Shown: positions 46,047 to 54,895, counted from the stretch's first letter. The stretch is 64,000 nucleotides of DNA from Planctomycetota bacterium (GCA_017303555.1 JAFLCN010000016.1:31396-95395); one strand, 5' to 3'. Notes: a model not told the origin generated them from the letters alone. Numbers and translations are program-made.

Positions 46047-47395
46047 AAAACATCCTCCCCTGGCTCAAGAAGAACTGGCTCATCCCCTCGCTCTGCCTCG
46101 CGATGGTCATCGTGCTCGCCACCACCTGGTGGTTCAGCACCTCCATGAACGAACGCATCCGCGATGAGCAGCAAAAAGCCGCCGGCGACCTGCTCAACCA
46201 AGTCAACAACCTCAAGGTCACCTACGCACTCCCCGCCGTCGCCGGCACCAACGCGATCGAACGCAGCTCACCGCCGAACGCGGTCCTCACCGCCAAATTC
46301 GCCGAACGCAAGAAGCAGCTTCTCGAGCAGCGCGAAGGTGTCGTCAAGATCGCCGAAGCATTCAACAAGGGCGACAAAAAGCCGCTCATCGACGGGCTCT
46401 TCCCGGCGCCCAAGGCCGGCGACGAGCAGCTCAAGCCTCTCGAGTTTGTCCAGAAGCTCGCGGGCAATCCCGCGCAGGGAACGCCCTCGGCTTATCAGGG
46501 CCTGCTCGATTCCATCCGCGCCGGCAGCCCGATACCCGCCTCCACGCTCGAGCTCCAGCTCAGCGACACCCTGCGGCGTGAAACGGAAAAAATGAAAGGC
46601 TCCGGCGCCAACCGCGAGCTGAACGCGATGGAAAAAGAATCCCTCGCGCGCACGCTTCTCGAAGCTCGCAAGGCCGAATACATCCGGCGCGCCAACGAGA
46701 TCTCCGTCTACGCCGACATGAGCGTCTTCCCCTCGGGAAGCGCGAGTTCCGCTCCCGGCGCTTTGCCCTCCATGAGCGTCAGCACCGGATCAAACCACAT
46801 CCTCCTGAACGCGCCCGCCACGCCCCCCAACGTCCGGCAGACTTTCCTCTGGCAGTCCGATTTCTGGCTGCTCCAGGACATCTTCGCGATCGTCCGAAAC
46901 GCCAACACCGGCTCCGGCGGCAAGCTCTCCAGCGAACGCGATTCCGTCGTCAAACGCATCGAAAAGATCGACATCCTCCCCTGGCGAGCCCAGACCGCTT
47001 CCGAAGGCACCGGCGATATGGGCGGCGCTCCTCCCGCGCCGGGCCCCGAGGCCGCCGCATCGATCAGCGGCAACACCGACGCCGGCTCGACCGAGTACGA
47101 CATCCGGCGCGCCAACGTCACCATGATCGTTTCGAGCGCCCGCCTCCCCGAACTCTTCAACGCCGTCGGACGCACCAACTTCGCCTACATCACCGGCTTC
47201 GCGATGGAAAAGGTCGACGGCTGGCAGGATCTCGCACACGGTTACTACTACGGCGACGAAAACGTCGTCCGCGTCCGACTCGATCTCGAGTTCACCTGGC
47301 TCCGCTCGTGGACCGAGCCCTTCTTCCCCGCCGCCGTGCGCAAGGGCCTGGGCCTCCCCGATCCCGCGCCGCCCGCCACCGAACCACCCAAGTAA
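46043..47395 (+). CDS. Single-pass membrane protein of the pilM operon (PilO-like topology)
   Basis: 450 residues from TTG 46043, which overlaps the pilM stop (TTGA) and follows GGAGG, so translation is coupled. A short basic N-terminus (KNILPWLKKNW) and one membrane helix (about 12-31) precede a coiled-coil region (about 33-80) and a long exported part. Near the C-terminus ANVTMIVSSARLPELFNAVG and VRVRLDLEFTWLRSW resemble the ferredoxin-like domain of PilO/GspM-type proteins. A PilO-like role at the inner membrane is inferred from topology and position only. Confidence 0.75.
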   Translation: MKNILPWLKKNWLIPSLCLAMVIVLATTWWFSTSMNERIRDEQQKAAGDLLNQVNNLKVTYALPAVAGTNAIERSSPPNAVLTAKFAERKKQLLEQREGVVKIAEAFNKGDKKPLIDGLFPAPKAGDEQLKPLEFVQKLAGNPAQGTPSAYQGLLDSIRAGSPIPASTLELQLSDTLRRETEKMKGSGANRELNAMEKESLARTLLEARKAEYIRRANEISVYADMSVFPSGSASSAPGALPSMSVSTGSNHILLNAPATPPNVRQTFLWQSDFWLLQDIFAIVRNANTGSGGKLSSERDSVVKRIEKIDILPWRAQTASEGTGDMGGAPPAPGPEAAASISGNTDAGSTEYDIRRANVTMIVSSARLPELFNAVGRTNFAYITGFAMEKVDGWQDLAHGYYYGDENVVRVRLDLEFTWLRSWTEPFFPAAVRKGLGLPDPAPPATEPPK

Positions 47396-47446
47396 ACCCA
47401 AAAAAGCGCGGCACGCCAACGAACTCGCCCGCACCAAGGAACCGCT

Positions 47447-49396
47447 ATGAAGCTCAAGGGAATCAATCCGATCGAGCAGCACGTCGAGAAAGTCGTCATT
47501 GTGCTCGCCGTCCTCGTTCTCCTCGCCGTCATCGCCCAGCAGTTCCTGACCAATCCCAACGAGGTCAAGATCGGCAGCGAATCCGTCTCTCCCGCTCAGG
47601 CCTACGAGCCCGTGAAGAAGGCGGCCTCCGTCCTCAAGGGGCAGCTCGAATCGCAGAACCCGGCGCTTCCCGACGGCTTCGATGCCGCGGGCAAGGACGT
47701 CAAGGGCGAGTTCGACAAGCTCGTCAAGGGAGGCATCGCCCCACGCCCGCGCATCGGCGCGCTCGGCCCCGCCGTCGCACTCGGCGCAACCAACATCAAG
47801 GCCAGCGACGCTCTCTTCGCCGAAGTCGTCCTGCCTCAGCCCTCGCCCGCGATCGCCGCGTCCTTCTGGGCCACCATCAGCGCGGACGAGACCGCCGCCT
47901 ATCCGGAACTCGCGGCGCTCCTCCCCAAGGAACAGCCCTTCGATCACCCTTTCGTCAGCGTCGAATCGTCCATCGACATCAAGGCCTTTGTTGAATCGCT
48001 GCTCGCCGATCCGGATTCCGGCGGCCCGCTCGAGGCCATGCCCCAAGGCTGGTGGCGCGAAGGAATCGAAGCCGTTTCTGTCGATGTCGAGCGCGAGCAG
48101 ATGAACTCCGATGGATCGTGGTCCAAGGGCGTCGTCCTCCCCGCCATGATCGGCCGTCACCTCTTCGTCGTCGGTTGGAACGATTCCGTCAAAACCACCG
48201 GCGACATGCAGACGCAGCTCCGCGACGCCCGCGAACGCTCCGCCGAGATCCTCCGTCCTTCCTTCTACAAGACCCTCGGCACGCAAGAGTGGGTCCCGCC
48301 GTCGGCCGCCGCCACGCGCGCCAAGGCCGGCGCCGATCCGGGAGTCGTCGCTGCCAAGCAGGCCGAACTCGAAAAGGTCCGCGCCGATCTCAAGACCAAG
48401 CGCGAGGAACTCGAGAAGCTCCCCAAGGACGAACCCAAGAAGCCCGAGCCGGCCAAGCCCGCGCCGGCGCCGGGTGGCACCAACCCGCCCGCCCCGAAGG
48501 CCCCGCCCGCTCCGCCCGCGGTCAACAACTCCGCCGAACGCAACCGTCTCACACGCCAGATCACCGGCCTTGAGAATCGTGAACGTCTCTTGTCGGAAGA
48601 GATCGCCAAGCTCAATCCGCAAGGCGCCGCCGATCCCGCGGCAACGGCCGCCGCACCCGTCGTGACCAGCTTCCTCTCGCAGGATTCGGCAAAGTTCTGG
48701 GTGCACGATGCCACGGCTCAGCCCGGCGAACGCTACCGCTACCGCCTCCGTGTCGGCGTCAACAACCCGCTCTTCGGTCGCGGGATGAACCTGAAAGAAG
48801 AACAGCGCAAGCTCGCCGACGCCAGCATCATCAAAAGCCCCTGGTCGGAGTGGAGCAATCCGGTTGATGTCGATCGCGCCGAGTACTTCTTCGTCACGAG
48901 CGCGACGCCCGACAACGAGCTGGGTGCCGCCCGCGCTTCGGTCGAGCTCTACAAGTTCTACTTCGGCCACTACCGCAAGCAGACCGCCGGCATGAACATC
49001 GGTGACCCGCTCTCCGGCAACATCAACCTTCCCAAGACCCTCTCCCTGGCGTCTTCCGGCTCGACCGCCGCTCCAGCCTCACCCGCCCCGACTTCCCCGA
49101 GCGATCTCACCCCGGCCCAGCAGGCCGCAATGCAGTCGGGCCAGCCCGGCTCGCAGCCCGTCCCGGCAGAAGCCGCGGCAACCCCCGGATTCACAGTCCC
49201 AGACAGCATCCGGGTCACGCTCGACGGCGTGATTCTGCTGGATGTTGCGCAAGTTCCAAACGCGGGCGGAAACCCCACGTTTGTCGCGGTTCTGCGGGAT
49301 ATCAACGGAAACGTGATCGTCCGGAGCCCTGAAAGGGACCGCGAAAGTCCGCTCTACAAGCGGGTCGAGGCCTCTGCCAAATCCGCCGGCGGCTAA
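47447..49396 (+). CDS. Single-pass membrane protein of the pilM operon (PilP-like end)
   Basis: 649 residues, ATG 47447 with AAGGAACC upstream. A membrane helix lies at about 15-32 (VEKVVIVLAVLVLLAVIAQQ). The exported part holds a domain of about 280 residues, a Lys/Glu coiled coil (AAKQAELEKVRADLKTKREE), a Pro/Ala linker, a second short coil, a beta domain with YRYRLRVGVNNPLFG and a final strand-rich segment (RVTLDGVILLDVAQV ... AVLRDINGNVIVRSPER). That last part is reminiscent of PilP/GspC homology regions, without certainty. It lies 51 bases after the second gene and closes the operon. Confidence 0.7.
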   Translation: MKLKGINPIEQHVEKVVIVLAVLVLLAVIAQQFLTNPNEVKIGSESVSPAQAYEPVKKAASVLKGQLESQNPALPDGFDAAGKDVKGEFDKLVKGGIAPRPRIGALGPAVALGATNIKASDALFAEVVLPQPSPAIAASFWATISADETAAYPELAALLPKEQPFDHPFVSVESSIDIKAFVESLLADPDSGGPLEAMPQGWWREGIEAVSVDVEREQMNSDGSWSKGVVLPAMIGRHLFVVGWNDSVKTTGDMQTQLRDARERSAEILRPSFYKTLGTQEWVPPSAAATRAKAGADPGVVAAKQAELEKVRADLKTKREELEKLPKDEPKKPEPAKPAPAPGGTNPPAPKAPPAPPAVNNSAERNRLTRQITGLENRERLLSEEIAKLNPQGAADPAATAAAPVVTSFLSQDSAKFWVHDATAQPGERYRYRLRVGVNNPLFGRGMNLKEEQRKLADASIIKSPWSEWSNPVDVDRAEYFFVTSATPDNELGAARASVELYKFYFGHYRKQTAGMNIGDPLSGNINLPKTLSLASSGSTAAPASPAPTSPSDLTPAQQAAMQSGQPGSQPVPAEAAATPGFTVPDSIRVTLDGVILLDVAQVPNAGGNPTFVAVLRDINGNVIVRSPERDRESPLYKRVEASAKSAGG

Positions 49397-49802
49397 ACGG
49401 CTTTTTCAGAAGCCCCCTCCCCGATGGGAGCGAGGGTTGGGGGTGGGAGGCTTGCGCAGCCGTCTTTCACGGCAAAGCCGTGCTCAGAATCGAGCCGAGG
49501 GGGTGGGGGTGGAAGCGAGTCTTCGAGCGACACTCTCGGAGAGCGCACACGAATTCCCCGCACGCTGAAAGCGTGCCACGTCCGCCGGCGCTCAGGGAAA
49601 TACCAAAGCCCCATCTGCACAAGCTCGCGAGGGAAGAAATCGGCGAAAGGGTTTGGCGGGTGGCATCGACCTTCCACCTTCTCCCCACGCCCACAACTCG
49701 GCCCACGTGCCGTTCCTCCGACATCAGCGTGTCTTCTCTTTCAGACGCCACCGAGTCCCCTTGCGAATTGTCGTTGTTCCGGGCGGGTGTGGCCAATCCC
49801 GT
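49397..49802. other. Intergenic region between pil operon and accessory island
   Basis: 406 bases. It holds a C-rich/G-rich palindromic stretch (49410-49450), a small hairpin CACGGCAAAGCCGTG (49469-49483) and copy B of the bipartite repeat (49486-49577). No gene is visible. Convergent genes end on both sides, so the hairpins may help termination. Confidence 0.55.
49486..49577. repeat. Bipartite palindromic repeat, copy B
   Basis: It begins AGAATCGAGCCGAGGG, has the core GGAAGCGAGTCTTCGAGCGA followed by an ACTCTCGG arm, and ends with the hairpin GCACGCTGAAAGCGTGC preceded by ATTCCCC. The order and spacing match copy A. Confidence 0.7.
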
Positions 49803-50909
49803 TCAGCAATACTTCCGCCCAATCAACCCCGCCGCGATCGACGAAGCCAGATACAGACGATTCGCCGGCGTACTCGTCACGGCCAACGTCGGACTCTTGC
49901 CGCTGGATTTCTCCACCTCAAACTCGTTCGCAGAAAGGATGTTGACAGCGAGCGCGGATTGCCATCGGATCGTCTTGTTTGCTTTGGCTCCCATGAAGAT
50001 CAGGCGATCGCTGGTGAGAATGATCCGGCCGGAATCGATCTTCTGCATTGCCTCGACAGGCGGACTGGTTACGCGAAGTGAGCCGTAGCGGAAGCGGACA
50101 CCTTTGGCGATGCGGGCCGAGCCCGTGAGACCGCCGTAGGAAACCTGGCGGGCGACGGTTCGGAGTTCGAACCAATCGCATTCGCCATCGAAGTACGCGG
50201 CTTCATCATCCTTGAGATTGACGCCCCCGGCGGCGATCACTTCGAGCTTCCCGTTTAATGCGCGCCAGCGATCGCGGGCGAATTCGATGTCGGCCTTGGA
50301 ATCGACGCTGATGTTGAGACCGACGCGAAGTTGCTTGGCCAGCCATTCGGTGTGGGCCCATTCATCGTCGCTGAGAAGGCCATCGTCGAGAGCCCCGTTC
50401 ACGGATTGCAACACACGCTCGCTCGCGGCAGCCGTGTACATCTGCTTCCAATCCGCTTCGGTCATGTCGAACCGTTTGCTCACCTCGTTCAGCTTGGTAA
50501 ATTCATCGTCCGAAAGCCGGTTGTCCGCGATCGCGCCATCGATAATGCCGACAAGTGCCCGCCGCACGGCGGTTCGATAGACCGCGTGCGAATCGGCTTT
50601 CGGGATCGCAACAGACTTGACGAACGCCTGCACGTACTCGCGTTCATCTTGTTCGAAGACGCCATCCTTCGCGACCTGATAGACAACATCTTCAAGCAGC
50701 TTGACAAAGTCGGTCCGCCCTGCGGCGAGGATGTCGATGTGCGCACCATTCATCTGGGCGACGATACTTGCGACTTCGGCGAAGTCGCCCGCGATGAGCG
50801 CGTTCTTGATCCGGTCAATCGGAGCGTTGAGATCGCCCACGCCGGTGAGCTTGGTAAAGATGCCGCCCGTGCGGACTTTGACCAAGGGGATGAGGGGGCG
50901 GAAGGGCAT
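49803..50909 (-). CDS. TerB-like helical protein with C-terminal PH/GRAM-like domain
   Basis: 368 residues, ATG 50909. Residues 50-200 contain three helix-loop-helix units with acidic loops of TerB type: AKDGVFEQDEREYVQAF, IADNRLSDDEFTKLNEV and LDDGLLSDDEWAHTEWL. Residues 240-345 form a small beta domain with the bacterial PH/GRAM-like phrase DSGRIILTSDRLIFMG. TerB-like domains occur in tellurite-resistance and phage/stress-response networks, and such PH domains bind membranes or peptides. The combination suggests a membrane-associated stress scaffold, which is inference. It is divergent from the protease gene 69 bases away. Confidence 0.68.
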   Translation of the reverse strand: MPFRPLIPLVKVRTGGIFTKLTGVGDLNAPIDRIKNALIAGDFAEVASIVAQMNGAHIDILAAGRTDFVKLLEDVVYQVAKDGVFEQDEREYVQAFVKSVAIPKADSHAVYRTAVRRALVGIIDGAIADNRLSDDEFTKLNEVSKRFDMTEADWKQMYTAAASERVLQSVNGALDDGLLSDDEWAHTEWLAKQLRVGLNISVDSKADIEFARDRWRALNGKLEVIAAGGVNLKDDEAAYFDGECDWFELRTVARQVSYGGLTGSARIAKGVRFRYGSLRVTSPPVEAMQKIDSGRIILTSDRLIFMGAKANKTIRWQSALAVNILSANEFEVEKSSGKSPTLAVTSTPANRLYLASSIAAGLIGRKYC

Positions 50910-50978
50910 GAACTAAGGTATCAATTTGACGAGCTGCTCGCCTTTGGTAGTCTGTACGCCCTCAACGGGAGTGGCGTA

Positions 50979-52430
50979 ATGCGTATCCGACCGTTCATAA
51001 TCGTGTTGATTGCGAGTGTTTTCGCTCTTGAGGGGACCGCTCGTGGGCAGCCGCCAATCAAGAGCACTACGGACTCACCGTCCGTAACGATGATTAAGCG
51101 GTCGACGCCGGCGGTGTTCCTCCTGCGCGCAAAGATCGACGCTGGTATGTTCGCACTCGGAACTGCCTTCTTCATCGACGATACAGGACTGGCGGCAACG
51201 AACTTCCACGTCATCGCTGACGCAATCAGTGCAAACGCGGTTTTGCGCGATCCTGCCGCCGAGGTGCCAGTGACACTTGTCGCGGTCGATCCAGGGAATG
51301 ACATCGCACTTGTAAGGGTCGACGTCTCAAAGCTCGCTACGAAACCGCCCACCCTGCGCATTTCTCAAGTCGAGCCATCGCAAGGTCAAGATGTGTGGGC
51401 GCTCGGTTTTCCTCGCGGGATGAGCATGACGGTCACCAAGGGCGTTGTGAACGCCGTTCGAGGATTCGACGAACTGCCCGCAGACCTCCGTAAGTCATTG
51501 AAGTACGACAAGGCATCTCGCTGGGTCCAGACTGACTGCACTATCAATCACGGCAATTCAGGCGGGCCTCTTGTCGATCTGGACGGGCAGGTCATCGGAA
51601 TGAATACGTGGGCCTGGACTTCTCAGAATAATTCATTCTTTGCGCTAAGCGCGCTGCACATCTCTGCTCTGGTAACAACGCCTCGTACCCAAGATGTCGG
51701 CTTTGACGGACTCAAGAAGGTGGAAAAGCGGTCTCGCATTGCTGGCACGCTCGCACCTGATCTGGACGTCGTGCGAAATGTTCCGGCTGCGGAAGTCATT
51801 CAGGCGGCGAAGACTTTTGCTCAAGCCGCGCGATGCTCAAGCTGCAGCGGCAAAGGCACGATCACATCCAAGAAACGTACTGGCGAGCAGCGAGGCAACG
51901 GCATCATTTATCCCATTTTTAGCGACGTTACCGAGACCTGCAGTGCTTGCGAAGGCTCCCGTTACTCCAAGAAGAAGGCTGTGGTAGATGCGGCGTCACG
52001 ACTGATACTCAAGCTTTCCCGAATGAAAGAAAATGACGTAAGAGCTCCTGCGGCCATGAAGGCGATTCAAGATGCCTTGAAAGCGGTCGTCGCAATTTCA
52101 CCCGCCTCTCTAGCGCAGACGATTAACGATCATGCTGTTACCCAGCTAACCGACGTGGACTTGAAACTCGGCTCTCCGGTCTTGTTCGTGGGGCACCTTG
52201 ACAAAGACCACGTATTCCACGCTTCAGAAGAACGGGTCCAGCTCGTATCCGTGGACGGCAAGAAACTGATGGTGGTCATCAAAGACTTGCTATCGATTGA
52301 CGCATCAGAATTGGAACAAGTGATTGTGCTAGGGATTTCGTCCGGTCGCCTCGTGGGACCAGACGGCGAGATCATTCCCGTCTTGTCGAATGGATGCACG
52401 ATGGCACTACGTGAGCGGAATAACCCCTAG
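50979..52430 (+). CDS. Trypsin-like serine protease (S1C) with DnaJ-type zinc finger
   Basis: 483 residues, ATG 50979 with CGGGAG upstream. A signal peptide (about 1-23) is followed by a trypsin-fold domain with His in AATNFHVIADA, Asp in PGNDIALVRVD and Ser in TINHGNSGGPLVDL. Unlike HtrA there is no PDZ domain. After about residue 285 the chain continues with two DnaJ-like half-sites, CSSCSGKGTI and CSACEGSRY, able to bind one zinc, then a helical region and a C-terminal beta part (VQLVSVDGKKLMVVIKD). The base composition is visibly less GC-rich than in the flanking genes, which hints at transfer. Substrate unknown. Confidence 0.85.
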   Translation: MRIRPFIIVLIASVFALEGTARGQPPIKSTTDSPSVTMIKRSTPAVFLLRAKIDAGMFALGTAFFIDDTGLAATNFHVIADAISANAVLRDPAAEVPVTLVAVDPGNDIALVRVDVSKLATKPPTLRISQVEPSQGQDVWALGFPRGMSMTVTKGVVNAVRGFDELPADLRKSLKYDKASRWVQTDCTINHGNSGGPLVDLDGQVIGMNTWAWTSQNNSFFALSALHISALVTTPRTQDVGFDGLKKVEKRSRIAGTLAPDLDVVRNVPAAEVIQAAKTFAQAARCSSCSGKGTITSKKRTGEQRGNGIIYPIFSDVTETCSACEGSRYSKKKAVVDAASRLILKLSRMKENDVRAPAAMKAIQDALKAVVAISPASLAQTINDHAVTQLTDVDLKLGSPVLFVGHLDKDHVFHASEERVQLVSVDGKKLMVVIKDLLSIDASELEQVIVLGISSGRLVGPDGEIIPVLSNGCTMALRERNNP

Positions 52431-52581
52431 AAAGCCAATCGACAAGCAGGAGATCGCAGCATTCAACCACCTCACCACCAGCGTCAAGAAAGAAGATGAC
52501 CTCGAAAAGATCTTCCTCCTGACCAAAGAAGGTTTCACCAAGAGCGCCATCCGCCGCGATCAACTCGCATCCCCTTCCTGA
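52390..52581 (+). pseudogene. Orphan C-terminal gene fragment
   Basis: A 63-codon frame whose first 14 codons lie inside the end of the protease gene. From 52432 on it has strong G/C third-position bias, unlike the protease gene, and encodes IDKQEIAAFNHLTTSVKKED followed by LEKIFLLTKEGFTKSAIRR. This reads like the tail of a larger protein whose front was replaced when the protease gene arrived. No ribosome binding site is visible. A real small gene is possible. Confidence 0.4.
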
Positions 52582-52698
52582 ATCCCTGCCGCGTCAGCGG
52601 CACAAATCAAGCTCCTCGATTTGTGTCATCATCGCAACCGTTCCGCATCGCCTCACCCTCCGCAGGATGAGAGCCGAATGCGCAGCTGCACATCAAGA

Positions 52699-52875
52699 TC
52701 AGCGAGCGTCGTATTCTCGCAACGGATAAACGTCTATCGCAACTTTGGACCATGACTTGTCCGGATAGGTCTGCGCCATCTGCCCTGATTCGATGAAAGC
52801 GACACACGCATTCAATTTGTCCTGCAACGCCTTCAAATGCGCATCGGCATCCGACCCAACCGGTGTCAGCAGCAA
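52699..52875 (-). pseudogene. DUF6572-like remnant overlapping the DUF1963 gene end
   Basis: A frame of 58 codons if read from TTG 52875; the frame stays open further upstream inside the DUF1963 gene. The encoded DAHLKALQDKLNACVAFIES and SWSKVAIDVYPLREY resemble the C-terminal two thirds of small DUF6572-type proteins from memory. No ATG or good ribosome binding site precedes it, and the expected N-terminal part is absent. Either translation couples to the DUF1963 stop ten bases away or this is a decayed gene. Confidence 0.4.
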
Positions 52876-53609
52876 CTCCAGTAAAACGACGCCCGCTCCG
52901 GATGCTTTGGGCAGATGCACACGTGCCCTATGCCCGCATCTCCAAGCATGAAAGGGATGTTGTCCTCGCTCCCCAATTGGAAGATGTATGTCATTTGCTT
53001 CTTGCACTTCCGACATGGCGGGTAGAACCTCCCCTGCACCCAGAAGGGCCAACCGTACAACTTGTCGCACTTGAGCGGCACTCCTTTGCCGCCTGCCGGC
53101 TGCATGGCGTAAAAGTTGTCCAGCTCGTCCTCCGGAACTTTGATTCCAAGTTCGGTTGCCTCTTCGTAGCCGGGCACATCGGGCTTCGAAACCCATGCGG
53201 CGATCTGCTTTGCAGGAAACTCCGGGCCACCGACGGCAATCTTCAACGCCGCGATTTCTTCAGCGGAAATCACGCGGGCGAGAGCATTGTCCGTGAACGC
53301 GCCGAAATCTTGTGACTCACAGTTTTCGGAAGTGCAGAAAAGGAGCTGAAGCAATCCGCTGCGCAGCGCTTCCGGCGTTGAATCAAGGTGAGGCGAAGCA
53401 GCAAGATCTATCTGAACAAACAAGGGCATCTTCCTGCGGCAGATCCCGCACGTCGGCCACGACTCAGCTCGTCGGATTGCCGGGCGACCACCAAACCGCG
53501 ATGCTCCGACCTTGCCTTCGCCTTTCTTCGTTCGCGGAACCCAGCATCCACGCCGAAACTGATCGAGCGCCGCTTTGACTTTGCATGATGCGGGCGTTTT
53601 CGATTTCAT
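52866..53609 (-). CDS. DUF1963 (YwqG-like) protein
   Basis: 247 residues, ATG 53609 behind GAGAG; an upstream ATG (53648) would overlap the SUKH gene. The protein has the domain as remembered: a lead WPTCGICRRKMPLFVQIDLA, then LQLLFCTSENCESQDFGAF, GGPEFPAKQIAAW, DKLYGWPFWVQGRFYPPCRK and a closing ICPKHPERASFYWSC. Two cysteine pairs (CGIC, CRKC) may bind metal. YwqG-like proteins often sit near toxin-immunity genes but have no settled activity. It lies 17 bases after the SUKH gene and is probably co-transcribed with it. Confidence 0.75.
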   Translation of the reverse strand: MKSKTPASCKVKAALDQFRRGCWVPRTKKGEGKVGASRFGGRPAIRRAESWPTCGICRRKMPLFVQIDLAASPHLDSTPEALRSGLLQLLFCTSENCESQDFGAFTDNALARVISAEEIAALKIAVGGPEFPAKQIAAWVSKPDVPGYEEATELGIKVPEDELDNFYAMQPAGGKGVPLKCDKLYGWPFWVQGRFYPPCRKCKKQMTYIFQLGSEDNIPFMLGDAGIGHVCICPKHPERASFYWSCC

Positions 53610-53626
53610 TGCGGCTCTCGAATGGA

Positions 53627-54388
53627 TCAACGGCTGGCAAATCCCCAAATCAACGCCCCCGCCCGCTGCGAATCCGCATACATGTCAAACGCTTCCCACG
53701 AGAATCCGCCGCCGCACGCGCAATCTCGAAGATCAACAACCGCCCCGTTCCGCGGCAAGCGCCGACCAAGCTCCGCGATCTTCCCATCGGATGACCTGCA
53801 CGCGTCCGGCGCTTCGATCGGCTTGAGGCCTCGACCGTTCCAAATCTCCATCGCTCGATCGTGCGATTGCGCAAACCAGTTCACCGACCGCCGCGGCTGC
53901 ACACGGTGGCAATCCAGAACCTGTTCAAGAAAGTCCGACAGATTGTCGGCGACGCGCAGGACGACGGGCGGATCGTGGCACACAAACCACACCGGATTCC
54001 ACTCGTTCGTCTCGTCCTGAATCTCCGCAACCCAGAAGTTGCCGCAGCCGTCGCCGCACAATTCCATCCAGTCCGGAAAGAACGCATCAAAGCCCTGCAT
54101 GTGATGCTCGGTGAACTGAACTTCCGTCGAGCCAATCGAAAAGCCCGACGCGAACGCCAGCAGCTCGCGGACTTCCACCGGGATCGGACGAGTAAACGTG
54201 GAACGAAAGTGCTCTTCGTTCAAACCCATTCCAGAGCCCAGCAACGCGATGCGAATCGCCTGCCCCGTCGAGTCGGCGAACTGTTCGTTCAATGCGCTTT
54301 GCAGTAATTCCTTCGGTGTCACCGTGCTCAGGTTAACAAACCCGCACGCTGCCAAAAGCGTCCCCCGCAACTCCGAATGCGGCATCAT
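53627..54388 (-). CDS. SUKH (SMI1/KNR4) family protein
   Basis: About 253 residues from ATG 54388 (an adjacent ATG lies at 54385; the open frame reaches 54472). The SUKH core is visible at about residues 60-165: RPIPVEVRELLAFASGFSIG, DAFFPDWMELCGDGCGNFWV, PVWFVCHDPPVVLRVADNLS and DFLEQVLDCHR. The remaining 85 residues contain GAVVDLRDCACGGGFSW and no known domain. SUKH proteins are common immunity proteins against nuclease toxins, but they also occur without a toxin. No toxin gene is visible beside it. It is followed by the DUF1963 gene on the same strand. Confidence 0.72.
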   Translation of the reverse strand: MMPHSELRGTLLAACGFVNLSTVTPKELLQSALNEQFADSTGQAIRIALLGSGMGLNEEHFRSTFTRPIPVEVRELLAFASGFSIGSTEVQFTEHHMQGFDAFFPDWMELCGDGCGNFWVAEIQDETNEWNPVWFVCHDPPVVLRVADNLSDFLEQVLDCHRVQPRRSVNWFAQSHDRAMEIWNGRGLKPIEAPDACRSSDGKIAELGRRLPRNGAVVDLRDCACGGGFSWEAFDMYADSQRAGALIWGFASR

Positions 54389-54609
54389 CAAAGAACGCGA
54401 ACCAAATCGAGCCGCCCCAAAGACCAAAGTCCCCCCCTCGCCTGAGACCGCGACATAAACCGCTCCGCTCATCGAAGAAAGCGAACGCCGCCGCCTCTTC
54501 TCGCCGGCCGCGGCGTTTCAACTCACGGGGTCGGACCGACCGCGCGCTCGTCGCCAGCCGAGACGTATCGATAAATGATCCGCCCCAGGCGGTCCCGCGG
54601 CCCTGCTCA

Positions 54610-54895
54610 TCAAACCCCCGCGCCCGGCCTCCGTCGTCTTTCAGTTCCGGCGGGTCGATCGACTTCTTCCTCGTGCACAGCGCGAGCTGATTCGCTCGAT
54701 CGCACCGCCAACCGGAAGTCGTCGGTGGCGTGCCCCATGTTGGCGCCGAGCGTCAAAGGTTCGAGCTTCACCGTGCCGCCTCTCGGTCGAGCATCCTCAA
54801 AATCCGCAACGGGCGACACCTCTTCCCTGTCTTTCATTTCCCCCACGACCCTCCCGTCCTTGCCCACGACTGAAAGCAGGATCAGCGCAGGCGAA
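54610..54895 (-). pseudogene. Possible C-terminal gene remnant
   Basis: An open frame with plausible protein character (ALILLSVVGKDGRVVGEMKD, then TLGANMGHATDDFRLAVRSS) ending in an Arg/Pro-rich tail at 54610. The first GTG (54867) has no ribosome binding site and lies within the conserved-looking part, so the real start is missing. The family was not recognised. Confidence 0.3.

Noticed and set aside
46790..48970. 726-codon minus-strand frame opposite the pil operon
   Set aside because: Acidic, low-complexity translation mirrored from GC-rich plus-strand codons; no start signal.
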